From Palsa-504 sp963818225 (GTDB lineage Bacteria; Actinomycetota; Actinomycetes; Streptosporangiales; Streptosporangiaceae), in the NCBI GenBank assembly GCA_963818225.1, contig CAWFRO010000001.1, positions 1 through 64,000 on the forward strand: a stretch of 64,000 nt of DNA. The letters are read 5' to 3'. Under the pieces are notes generated by a model that was not told where the DNA came from, did not search any database, and worked only from the letters and a program-made list of their open reading frames with translations. A program made the position numbers and the translations under genes. Positions 54,655 through 62,864 of the stretch are shown piece by piece (the first letter of the stretch is position 1; each line of letters starts with the position of its first letter).

Positions 54655-55383
54655 CTAACGGGCCGTGGTGCCCGCACACGCGACGCTCCCGCCGGCCGGG
54701 GCCGCGCCTCCGGCCTCGTCAGCCGACGCGACCAGCGGGTGCCAGGGGCCGCCGGCCATGAGCCTGCGCGCGTACTCCAGCACGGCGTCGATGATCCGGT
54801 TGGCCTGCCGCCGGGTCTTGGCCGCGGCCACCTCGCGGCCGCCCGCGCCGCTCAGCGACGTCAAGATGACCGCGTACAGCCGGTCGAAGGAGGTATCCGA
54901 CAGCCGGAGCAGGGTGTCGTTCTGCCCGATCCACTCATGCCCGCGCTGCCGTCTGACCAGCTCGAAGCCGGCCGGGCCGTCGCCGTCATAGAACAGCATG
55001 GCCAGGTCCCGGCGCTGCCAGCAACCCTCGAGGAAGGCGCGCGTGCCCGCGCAGAACAGCTCGAACGAGTCGGTCACGCCGGCCTGCTTCGCCTCCGCGA
55101 CGGCCTTGCTCGCCGCTTCTTCCTGGGCGTGCTGGTACTCCTGCCACAGCGCGATGAACAGCTCGCCCTTCCCGCCGAAGTGATGGTAGAGGCTGCCCAC
55201 GCTCGACCCGGCGCGCTCGACCACGTCCGCGATGCTGGCGTCGGTGAACCCCTGCTCGGTGAATACCTCGCGGGCGGCATCGAGCAGCGCCCGCTGCGTG
55301 TCTGCCGTCCGGGCCCATTGCCAGGGCCGGGCCGCCGCCTTGGCGCGGGGTTGCCGCGCTGGAGGTCGCGCCGAATCCGCCAT
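54655..55383 (-). CDS. TetR family transcriptional regulator
   Basis: This 242-residue protein has an N-terminal HTH (ALLDAAREVFTEQGFTDASI, ADVVERAGSSVGSLYHHFGG) after a basic lead, then a ligand domain. The ATG at 55383 is 36 bp from operator D. It is the only TetR gene in the window and lies between the dehydrogenase operon and the decarboxylase-like gene, so it is the likely reader of operators A-D. An acyl-CoA is the probable ligand class. Confidence 0.9.
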   Translation of the reverse strand: MADSARPPARQPRAKAAARPWQWARTADTQRALLDAAREVFTEQGFTDASIADVVERAGSSVGSLYHHFGGKGELFIALWQEYQHAQEEAASKAVAEAKQAGVTDSFELFCAGTRAFLEGCWQRRDLAMLFYDGDGPAGFELVRRQRGHEWIGQNDTLLRLSDTSFDRLYAVILTSLSGAGGREVAAAKTRRQANRIIDAVLEYARRLMAGGPWHPLVASADEAGGAAPAGGSVACAGTTAR

Positions 55384-55418
55384 CTGGCCGCCTTTGCCGG
55401 CGCTGCCCGCAGCGCCGT

Positions 55419-55435
55419 TCAGAATAAGATTCCAG
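55419..55435. promoter_or_regulatory. TetR-type operator D, weaker
   Basis: TCAGAATAAGATTCCAG keeps the core GAAT-N3-ATTC but departs from the outer bases of sites A-C. It lies between tetR and the divergent decarboxylase-like gene, suggesting autoregulation. Confidence 0.4.
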
Positions 55436-55536
55436 AAGTTTATCCGGTACCCCGCGATCTGGCTTCGGCCAGGCCGCGAGCCCGCGCCGCGTGCATCCGG
55501 ATGGCGGCCGGGCTCAAGAATCCTCAGGAGAGCTCC

Positions 55537-55860
55537 GTGAGCGACACCGACCAGCCCACCCCCGCCCAGCGCATCATCGGGGACTTCTCCCCGAAACTCG
55601 TTCAGCTCACCGACGACATCGTCTTCGGCGACATCTGGGCCCGCCCCGAACTGGCCGCCCGGGACCGCAGCCTGATCACCGTCGCCGCCCTCATCACCAA
55701 CGGCAGCACCGAGCAGCTGCGCGGTCACCTGGCTCGCGCCCGGGCCAACGGCCTGACCGAGACCGAGCTGAAGGAAGTCATCATCCACCTGGCGTTCTAC
55801 GCCGGCTGGCCGCGGGCCATGTCCGCGGTTACCGTCGCCCGGGAGGTCTTCAAGGCATAA
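55537..55860 (+). CDS. carboxymuconolactone decarboxylase-like protein
   Basis: This 107-residue CMD/AhpD-family protein reads VFGDIWARPELAARDRSLIT, VAALITNGSTEQLRGHLARA and ELKEVIIHLAFYAGWPRAMS. The usual peroxidase CxxC is absent, which favours a decarboxylase-like or unknown function. The GTG at 55537 has AGGAG eight bases upstream. It is divergent from tetR across operator D. Confidence 0.88.
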   Translation: MSDTDQPTPAQRIIGDFSPKLVQLTDDIVFGDIWARPELAARDRSLITVAALITNGSTEQLRGHLARARANGLTETELKEVIIHLAFYAGWPRAMSAVTVAREVFKA

Positions 55861-55870
55861 GCCCGCCGCC

Positions 55871-55904
55871 GCGGCGCGTCACCCGTCAGCGGGTGACGCG
55901 CCGC
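55871..55904 (+). terminator. hairpin after the decarboxylase-like gene
   Basis: GCGGCGCGTCACCCG (55871-55885) pairs perfectly with CGGGTGACGCGCCGC (55890-55904), with loop TCAG. No T-run follows. Confidence 0.7.
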
Positions 55905-55996
55905 GTCCGGGTCCACGGGACACTCGCCTGCATGTCGTACATGGGCGAGCCGTCGCCGAGCGTAACCGGTCGTCGGCTACGTGGTGGTGCGCGGCG

Positions 55997-57421
55997 ATGA
56001 CCAGCACCGTTGCCCAGCTGGACCGGGCGTCGCTGCGGAAGATGCTGATTCCGCTGGCGCTGGCGCAGTTCATCTGCAGCTTCGCCGGCTCGAACATGAA
56101 CGTCATGATCAACGACATCAAGACCGACCTGAACACCACCATCCAGGCGGTGCAGGTCTGTATTACCTTGTTTCTCCTGGTCATGGCCGCCCTCATGATC
56201 CCTGGCGGGAAGCTGACCGACAAGTTCGGCCGCAAACGGTGCTTCATCACCGGGCTGGCTATCTACGGGGTCGGCGCGCTGATCAGCGCCGTCGCGCCCG
56301 GCATCGGCGTACTCGCCGTTGGCTATTCCCTGTTCCTGGGCATCGGTACCGCCCTGCTGATCCCGCCTGTCTACATCCTCGTCACGATCTTGTTCCGGGA
56401 CCTGAAGTCCCGCGCGTGGGCCTTCGGGGTGGTCAGCGGCATGGGCGGAATCGGCGCCGCCACCGGGCCGCTGATCGGCGGCGCGATCGCCACGGCACTC
56501 AGCTGGCGCGCCGCGTTCGTCTTCCAGGCCATCATCGTCGCGGTCATCATGCTGCTCGCCCGCGGCCTGGTCGACCCGCTGCCGGCGGACCGGGGCCGCC
56601 CCTTCGACGTCGTGGGGGCGATCCTGTCCGCGCTGGGCCTGGTGCTCTTGGTGGGCGGGATCATGGCGGCCGACAGCAACCTCGTGCTGATGGTTGTTTT
56701 CATGGCCGCCGGGGCGATCATCCTGGCCGGGTTCTTCGCCTGGATTCGCAGCCGGGAGCGGGCCGGCAAGGAGGTCCTGCTGTCGACCAGCCTGTTCCGC
56801 AACCGCATCTCGAACCTGGGCATGGTCACCCAGAACGTGCAGTGGGCGATGCTCTTGGGCAGCGCCTTCGCCGTGTCCGCCTATCTGCAGGTGGTCCGGA
56901 ACTACAACTCCATCCAGACGGGCGTGATCTTCACCGCCGCGACCGTGGGTATCCTGGCGTCCTCACTGGCCCAGGGCGCCCTGGCCAAACGCTTCAAGCA
57001 GCGGACCCTCATCGTGACCGGCTTCGTGGTCGCCATCCCCGGCATGATCGTGCTGCTCGTCATGGCGAGAGGCAACCCCAGCCCCTGGTACTTCGCCCCG
57101 GGACTGTTCCTGATGGGCGCGGGCGTCGGCGTCATGCTCACCCCCTCGGTCAACGTCGTGCAGTCCGCCTTCCCGGAGAACCTGCAGGGCGAGATCTCCG
57201 GGCTGTCGCGCAGCATCTCCAACCTGGGGTCATCGCTTGGCACCGCGATCGCGGGCACCATCCTGGTCGCCGGCCTCGGCGAGGGCAACCAGTCCTACGG
57301 GTACGCCATTCTCGCCCTCGCGTGCATAGGCCTGATCGGCCTGGTCGCGGCCATCTTCATTCCGCGCGCCGAAGCCCCGGCTGGAGCGCAAGCCCCGAGC
57401 ACAGCCGCCGGGGTCGCATAG
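55997..57421 (+). CDS. MFS transporter, DHA2-like drug exporter
   Basis: This 474-residue protein has about 14 hydrophobic helices. The MFS loop GGKLTDKFGRKR (about residues 71-82) and the export motif GPLIGGAIATALSWRAAF point to a proton-driven exporter of the EmrB/QacA type. The substrate is unknown. The ATG at 55997 begins MTSTVAQLDRASLRKM. It is separated from the TetR cluster by a terminator, so membership in that regulon is uncertain. Confidence 0.9.
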   Translation: MTSTVAQLDRASLRKMLIPLALAQFICSFAGSNMNVMINDIKTDLNTTIQAVQVCITLFLLVMAALMIPGGKLTDKFGRKRCFITGLAIYGVGALISAVAPGIGVLAVGYSLFLGIGTALLIPPVYILVTILFRDLKSRAWAFGVVSGMGGIGAATGPLIGGAIATALSWRAAFVFQAIIVAVIMLLARGLVDPLPADRGRPFDVVGAILSALGLVLLVGGIMAADSNLVLMVVFMAAGAIILAGFFAWIRSRERAGKEVLLSTSLFRNRISNLGMVTQNVQWAMLLGSAFAVSAYLQVVRNYNSIQTGVIFTAATVGILASSLAQGALAKRFKQRTLIVTGFVVAIPGMIVLLVMARGNPSPWYFAPGLFLMGAGVGVMLTPSVNVVQSAFPENLQGEISGLSRSISNLGSSLGTAIAGTILVAGLGEGNQSYGYAILALACIGLIGLVAAIFIPRAEAPAGAQAPSTAAGVA

Positions 57422-57445
57422 CCCGGGCCCGCGGAGGCGCTCCGG

Positions 57446-57583
57446 TCACACCCCTGCGTCAGGGCTGGCGAGTTGGCGTTCGAGGTCGGTAAACGCGTTG
57501 ATGATCTCCCCGGCTTCGAAGGTGCGGTTTCTGCGGCCCACGGTGTATTGGGCCTCGGCGAACTGCCCGCGCCCCCGCAGGTT
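57446..57583 (-). pseudogene. start-less 45-codon protein remnant, family unknown
   Basis: Between two stops on the minus strand a frame reads QYTVGRRNRTFEAGEIINAF and then TDLERQLASPDAGV. The composition is protein-like and less GC-skewed than its surroundings. There is no start codon. It could be the C terminus of a mobile-element protein, but I could not assign a family. Confidence 0.3.
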
Positions 57584-57606
57584 TCAGGCGGCGTCGTTGC
57601 CGCGCG

Positions 57607-58816
57607 TCATGTCCGGCCCCTGGCCCGGCGAAGCCCCCGTACGTACACCGCCTCGACCTCGGCCGCGGTGGTGTCGATGTCGAAACGGCGCAGGCACAGC
57701 AGGCGTCCGCGCCGTCCCATCTCACGCCGTGCGCCCGGGTCGGCCAGCAGGCCGGCCACCGCGTCGGAAAGTGCCGCAGGGTCGCCCGGCGGCACCAGGA
57801 GCCCGGTCTCGCCGTTCCGCACCGTATCGGGCAGGCCGCCGACGGCGCTGGCGACGACGCATTTCTCCATCAGCAGTGCCTCGACGAGCGCGTAGGACGC
57901 CGATTCCCCGATGGACGGGACCACCACGACGTCCATGGCCGCGATCGCGGACGCGATGTCCGTCCGGTGCCCGGTGAAAAGCACGTTCGCGGCGACGCCC
58001 AGCGCGCTGGCCCGGGCCTGCAGCGCGCGCCGGTAACTGCCGTCTCCGGCCAGCTCGTCGCCGATGATGAAGATCGTCGCGCTGGGCACCCGGGCCAGCA
58101 ACGAAGGCACGGCGTCGATGAGGACCTCATGGCCCTTGACTCCGATCCCGTCAAACGCCCGCAGGCCGGTGGGGTGCATGTCGGCCACCATGCCGACCAC
58201 GGGCGCGCCGTCGGCCACGCCGAACTCACGGCGGAAGGCCGCGCCCGAGACGCCCGGGTCGAGCGCGTGAACGTCGCAGCCGTAATATCCGACGGCCACC
58301 GCCCGGGCGCCCATGCTGCGATAGCGCTCGGCGATCGCGCGGCACGAGGCGATGACCACGTCATCGCGGAACAGGGTGAACCGGTCGGCCGTGCGCAGGA
58401 GCGGACTGCGCAGGTGGACCGTCCCGGGCACCTGGGCGACCCGCAGCGCCGGCCGGTAGCCCGCGGCGGCGAAGCGGCAGGACAGGATGGCCTTCAGCAG
58501 ATGCGCGTGTATCACGTCGGGCTGGAAGGCCCGGACCAGGCGTAGCAGCCGGATCTCGGCCGCGGTGATGCGGGGGACGTGGCTGAGGCGGCTGCCCCGG
58601 AACGGCACGATCTCGACGCCGATCCCGGCCGCCTCGACGGCCCGCCAGGGGCCCCGGTTCCGGCAGCACCGCCCGGACCAGGTGGCCGCGCCGGGACAGG
58701 CCGGTGACTTGGTCGTAGAACCAGCTGCCGCCGATGGAGGTGGCGGTGACCTGAAGGACGCGCAAGGGCTGGACGTATCTCCTGGTCCCCTCGGGCCGAG
58801 GCGGCAGGTCGATCAC
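57607..58816 (-). CDS. GT4-type glycosyltransferase, frameshifted as read
   Basis: From the GTG at 58816 (AGGAGG upstream) the frame gives LRVLQVTATSIGGSWFYDQV and RRGHLVRAVLPEPGPLA, a GT-B N terminus. At about 58,650 the sequence moves to another frame (AVEAAGIGVEIVPFRGSRLS) and continues to 57607 with the UDP/GDP-sugar region (IGESASYALVEALLMEKCVV, GLLVPPGDPAALSDAV). One extra base accounts for the break. The corrected length is about 402 residues. It probably makes a cell-surface glycan. Confidence 0.83.
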
Positions 58817-58938
58817 GTGTCCACCTCCTGGGTTCCTCCGGCGGCGGTCACCACCAGGGGGAAGGCCGCCAGAACGGCCGGGACCAGCAGCACTTCCCCG
58901 AACAGCGAGCACCTGGCGATGCCGGCCAAGGCAAGCAC
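58813..58938 (-). CDS. short hydrophobic ORF coupled to the glycosyltransferase
   Basis: From the GTG at 58938 a 41-residue hydrophobic peptide (CSLFGEVLLVPAVLAAFPLV) ends in a GTGA overlap with the glycosyltransferase start, and the glycosyltransferase AGGAGG lies inside it. It looks like the C terminus of a membrane protein, perhaps a polysaccharide polymerase or exporter, whose front has been lost. The frame stays open upstream but without a clear start. Confidence 0.35.
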   Translation of the reverse strand: MLALAGIARCSLFGEVLLVPAVLAAFPLVVTAAGGTQEVDT

Positions 58939-59035
58939 TGCGCTCTCGCCCGTCCAGACGCCTGGGCGTGCGGGCGGGCGGCTGCCGGAATCTGCCCGAG
59001 ATGCCGGACTACCAGGCCGGCGCCCCGAAACGTCG

Positions 59036-59110
59036 TTCTTCAGCCTCGGACTCCGCTCTACTCAGGTTACTGAGTGTAATATAAACATTACTCCGAGTTA
59101 TACAGGGATG
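59036..59110. promoter_or_regulatory. AT-rich promoter-like island with hairpin ACTCAG/CTGAGT
   Basis: This is the most AT-rich stretch in the window (TGTAATATAAACATTACTCC). It includes the inverted repeat ACTCAGGTTACTGAGT at 59060-59075. It lies upstream of the leftward glycosyltransferase and downstream of the leftward PPK2 gene, so it probably holds the promoter of the former. Confidence 0.45.
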
Positions 59111-59185
59111 ACAGGCACGAGGCGGCCTGAAGTTCGATGACCCCACCGCCAGTGGCGTCGGCTGGGTACTCCGCCCCGGGCCTCG

Positions 59186-60178
59186 TCAGCCCCGCTTCTT
59201 CGTCGCCTGCCCGGCCTCTTTCCCGGCCTGCCCGGCCGCTGCCTCTCCCGCCGCGAACGGGTCGGCGTGGGCGCCGTGCGGGGCTTCGGCTTCGAGTTCG
59301 GCCTTGACCGTCAGCAGCTCAGCTCGCTGGTCTGCGCTCACCGCCGGGTAGTGCGGGTCGATCTGGATCAGGGTGTGCGCGAGGACCGCGGCGGCGCAGA
59401 CCCGCGCGAACCATTTGCGGTCGGCCGGTATGACATACCAGGGCGCCCACTCGGTGCTGGTGGCGGACAGCATCTCCGAGAACGCCTTCTGGTAGTCATC
59501 CCAGTACTGGCGCTCCCGGGCGTCAGCGGCCGAGAACTTCCAGTTCTTCTCCGGCAGGTCGATCCGCTTCAGGAACCGGACCCGCTGCTCCTCCTTGGAC
59601 AGGTTCAGCAGCAGCTTGACTACCTTGAACCCGTTGTCGGTCAGGTACCGCTCCCAGTCGTTGATCTCCCGGTACCGGCGCTTCCAGACCCCTCGGCCCT
59701 TGGCTTCTTCCGGTAGCTTCTCGCGGTCGAGGTTCTCCGGATGCACGCGTGCCACCAGGACTTCCTCATAGTGGGACCGGTTGAAGATCCCGATCTCGCC
59801 GCGTGCAGGCAGCCGGCGGACGTGCCGCCACAGGTAGTCGTGGCCGAGTTCCTCAGCCGAGGGTGCCTTGAAGCTGCTGACGTGCACACCCTGCGGGTCC
59901 ACCCCGCTCATCACGTGGCGGATGGTGCCGTCCTTGCCGCCAGCATCCAGCGCCTGCAGGCACATCAGCACCCCGTAGGTCTCCTGGGCGGCCAGCTTCT
60001 GCTGGTAGTCCGACAGCAACTCGATACCCGCCCGGAGCAGGCCGGCCCCGTCTTTCTTCTTGACGAAGTCCGCCTTGTAGCCGGGGTCGAAGTCCCTGGC
60101 CAGGTCGACCTTAGATCCCGGCTTGACCCGCAGCGGCTTGATGAGATCCGCGAGCCTGTCCGCTCTGTGATCAGTCAT
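59186..60178 (-). CDS. ppk2: polyphosphate kinase 2 family (polyphosphate:nucleotide phosphotransferase)
   Basis: This 330-residue protein has the PPK2 core: Walker A-like DAGGKDG at residues 78-84 within MCLQALDAGGKDGTIRHVMS, then EIGIFNRSHYEEVLVARVHP and INDWERYLTDNGFKVVKLLL. The single domain and length match the TIGR03709 type that transfers phosphate between polyphosphate and nucleotides. A Lys/Ala/Gly-rich tail ends AGQATKKRG. The ATG at 60178 has AAGGAGG eight bases upstream; the upstream ATG was rejected. Confidence 0.92.
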   Translation of the reverse strand: MTDHRADRLADLIKPLRVKPGSKVDLARDFDPGYKADFVKKKDGAGLLRAGIELLSDYQQKLAAQETYGVLMCLQALDAGGKDGTIRHVMSGVDPQGVHVSSFKAPSAEELGHDYLWRHVRRLPARGEIGIFNRSHYEEVLVARVHPENLDREKLPEEAKGRGVWKRRYREINDWERYLTDNGFKVVKLLLNLSKEEQRVRFLKRIDLPEKNWKFSAADARERQYWDDYQKAFSEMLSATSTEWAPWYVIPADRKWFARVCAAAVLAHTLIQIDPHYPAVSADQRAELLTVKAELEAEAPHGAHADPFAAGEAAAGQAGKEAGQATKKRG

Positions 60179-60432
60179 CGCCGATCCTCCTTCTCCCTGT
60201 CTATCGGAAGGCTGGTCACGTAAGAGGATCATGGCTCAGCTGAACGATCTCCCTCGCGGCCACCGATCCCCGATCCTGGCGCCCGCCGCGGCGCAAGTAT
60301 CACCCTACGGAGTCAACCGAACGGGCTCCCGGTGCGGGCCCGGGTCACCCCGCCCGCCCCCGCGCGCAGACGCCAGCCATCAGCAGTGAACCGAACAGGA
60401 GTCCGAACGCCCGGCGTACGGCCGCCGCGATA

Positions 60433-61071
60433 TCATTCGCTGAACCTGTGCTCGATTTCACGGGCCCGGAGTGCTCCTTTGCGAGCTTCGTCGGCGGCGT
60501 GCCGGTATTCGCTCGAGCGGCTGGACCGGTGAGCGGCAATCTCGTCGTGCACCCGGGCGATATCGTCCTCGATGCTGGCCAGCCGGGCGGCGGTCGCGGC
60601 GATCTGCCTGCGCAGCGCTGCGGCGCGCTGGATCAGTTCTTGGAGATCAGGTCGCTGGCGGGCCAGATCCCGCTGGCTTTGCGCCACCGACCTGTCGATC
60701 TCCGCCTGCTCCCGCACCTCGCGCGCATCCCCGCGCCGCAGCGCCGCCTCGCTGCGATCCAGCTGCTCCCGGGTGGCGGCCAGCAGGTCCCGTGAGCTTT
60801 CCAAGGCCTCATATGTGCGCCTGCGCCGGCCTTCTGCATCGGTACCCAGTTCTCGTACCCGCTGGTCTATCTGTCCCTCGCGCTCACCGGCCTTCTGTTC
60901 GCGCTCGGCCAGATGGGCCTCCCGTTCGTCGGCGGTCCGCTCGCGGTCGTCGGCGACGGTCTCCCGTTCGTCGGCCTTCTGCTGGCGGTCGTCGGCGACG
61001 GTCTCCCGTTTGTCGGCCGTCCGCTCGCGGCCGTCGGGCTTCGGCCCTGCGCGTCCCGGTTCACCGTCCAT
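60433..61071 (-). CDS. coiled-coil protein with 14-residue repeats
   Basis: This 212-residue, highly charged, Ala/Arg/Glu-rich protein is predicted to be nearly all coiled coil. The N-terminal third has 14-residue repeats (two heptads): DKRETVADDRQQKA, DERETVADDRERTA, DEREAHLAEREQKA. A second coil covers about 85-200. It has no signal peptide or membrane helix. It starts 17 bp after the GAF-ANTAR gene upstream on the same strand, so it may be a scaffold or partner of that signalling protein. Family unknown; similar proteins occur beside ANTAR genes. Confidence 0.7.
   Translation of the reverse strand: MDGEPGRAGPKPDGRERTADKRETVADDRQQKADERETVADDRERTADEREAHLAEREQKAGEREGQIDQRVRELGTDAEGRRRRTYEALESSRDLLAATREQLDRSEAALRRGDAREVREQAEIDRSVAQSQRDLARQRPDLQELIQRAAALRRQIAATAARLASIEDDIARVHDEIAAHRSSRSSEYRHAADEARKGALRAREIEHRFSE
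60921..61028. repeat. 42-bp tandem repeat in the coiled-coil gene
   Basis: Two nearly exact 42-bp units start at 60945 and 60987, with partial units on each side. They code the 14-residue heptad pairs. Confidence 0.8.
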
Positions 61072-61088
61072 GCTTCTAAGGATGCGGG

Positions 61089-61973
61089 TCAGCCGAAGCT
61101 GATCTCGCCGCGTACCACCTGAACGGCGATCTGTTCGACGGGCGTGCTGGTGGCGAAGGCGCGTGCCGCGAGCAGATCTTCCGCGTCGTCGACGCCGCAG
61201 TCGCATTGCACCGATACCATGCCGGCCGCCTGGTGAATGATGGCGGGGTAACCGTCCCCGCCGAACACCGGCAGGACGGGACCGCCGTGACCGGATCCGG
61301 GGACGTAGACATCGAGCAGCACCATCTCGGTCAGCGCGACGGCCATCCGGTCGGTGGCGGCGGCGGTGCCATCCCGCAGGACCGGTTCCGCCGCGTAGCC
61401 GCACAGCGCGCCGAGACGGGCGCCGGGCGGTCCCAGCGGCGCCGCGGTCACCGCGCGCACGCCGAGTTCAGCCAGCGCCGGACCGTAGTGCGGCCAGCGA
61501 TCCAGGAGCGCGGTGCCCGCCACCGCGATGGAGGTACCCGCCGCCGCGGCCTCCGCGGCCGGGCCCTCGGCCATGACGATCTCTAGTTCATGAGCGGCTC
61601 GGGCGGTGGCGTCCGACGCCGCCGCCACGACCGAGGCGTGCCGCTGGCCGCGCAAGGTGGCCGCCGCGCTCGGCGTGCCCAGTGCGGACGCCACGGCGGC
61701 CATGAACACCGGCCGCGAGGCCTGGCCGCGGCCGCCGTTGAGCCAGCTTTCCATCCGGTTGGCGTGCAGTTCGGTTACCCGGACCGCCGCGAGATGGCGT
61801 GCTTCGATCTGGCGGTACAGATCCCTCATCCGGGCGTGCAACGCCCGCAGGGATTCTGGTGCCCGGGCGGCCTGCCGCTCGTGCCTGACGGCGAGGGATG
61901 CGGCCCGCGCGGCGCGGCGCCGTCCGGCAGTGACCCGCTGCCGGAGTGCTCGGATCTCGGCGCGAGCATCCAT
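61089..61973 (-). CDS. GAF-ANTAR domain protein
   Basis: The protein is about 294 residues. An Arg/Ala-rich N-terminal helix (about 1-90) is followed by a GAF-like domain (about 100-215) and a C-terminal ANTAR-like region (IIHQAAGMVSVQCDCGVDDA, LLAARAFATSTPVEQIAVQV). ANTAR domains bind paired hairpins in nascent RNA to prevent termination, so targets may be leader RNAs. The ATG at 61973 begins MDARAEIRALRQR; a GTG at 61991 is an alternative start. It is first in an operon with the coiled-coil protein. Confidence 0.8.
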   Translation of the reverse strand: MDARAEIRALRQRVTAGRRRAARAASLAVRHERQAARAPESLRALHARMRDLYRQIEARHLAAVRVTELHANRMESWLNGGRGQASRPVFMAAVASALGTPSAAATLRGQRHASVVAAASDATARAAHELEIVMAEGPAAEAAAAGTSIAVAGTALLDRWPHYGPALAELGVRAVTAAPLGPPGARLGALCGYAAEPVLRDGTAAATDRMAVALTEMVLLDVYVPGSGHGGPVLPVFGGDGYPAIIHQAAGMVSVQCDCGVDDAEDLLAARAFATSTPVEQIAVQVVRGEISFG

Positions 61974-62098
61974 GTCGCCCACCGGTCCCACACACCGATC
62001 CTACGCCAGGCGTCCGCGTCACGATGGCGGAGGTGGACCGCGCAGGATAAGCGTTACTGTTGGCGGGTAAGTGCCGTCTAGCTGAAGGCCGGCGACCG

Positions 62099-62858
62099 AT
62101 GGACAACCGTGAGCTCTGGCTGGCCGCCACGCTCGTTGAGCTGGCGGACGGTCCTGACGCCGATTTCGGCGAGACGGACCTACTCCGGTCGGCTGGCGCT
62201 GCGCCTGGCGCAATTGCTCGCTCCGGCCGAGGTCGGGGTGCTCACCGGCGACGTCAGCGCCTTGACCGCCATAGCGGCCAGCACCGAGCGGGCCAACCAG
62301 CTGGTGTCCTTCGAAGCGGGCCACGGGGAAGGCCCGGGCACCGCCTGCTTTACCTCCGGGCAGCCGGTGCTCAACGAATCCCTCGTCGTGGCGGATGGTC
62401 GATGGCCGCGGTTCGCGGCGGCCGCCCGCGCGGCCGGATTCCGGATCGTCTCGTCACTGCCCATCCGGCGCCACCACGAGACGGTCGGGGTCATCACCGC
62501 GCTGGGCACCGAGGAGCACCCGCTCGGCGCGACCGAGATCAGCCTGGCCCAGATCCTGGCCGAGGCGGCGGCCATCGCCGTCCTGCAGCAGCGGGCCCTG
62601 CGGCGCAGCGCCCAGACGGCCGAGGAGCTCCAGCGCGCGCTCGACAGCCGGGTGCTCATCGAGCAAGCCAAGGGAGCCCTCGCCGCACGGCTCGGCATCA
62701 CGCCGGAGGAGGCGTTCGGGTTGCTGCGCGGCTTCGCTCGCCGGCACAACCGGTTGCTGGCCGAGGTAGCGGGCAAAACGATCAGCGGGGAGTTGCCGGC
62801 CAGGGAACTAGCAGCCGCCACCCCCGAAACCAGCCGCGGCCGGCCGCCGGGACGGTAG
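62099..62858 (+). CDS. GAF-ANTAR domain protein, frameshifted as read
   Basis: ATG 62099 starts MDNRELWLAATLVELADGPD, then a GAF domain. The frame changes at about 62,185: GETD is followed by LLRSAGAAPG, while YSGRLALRLAQLLAPAEVGV is in the other frame. One extra C in GACCTACTCC explains it. The ANTAR domain at the end reads LDSRVLIEQAKGALAARLGI, then EAFGLLRGFARRHNRLLAEV. The corrected length is about 252 residues. Such proteins are RNA-binding antiterminators. It is divergent from the other GAF-ANTAR gene and convergent with the CheR-PAS gene. Confidence 0.85.
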
Positions 62859-62864
62859 CCGGGC

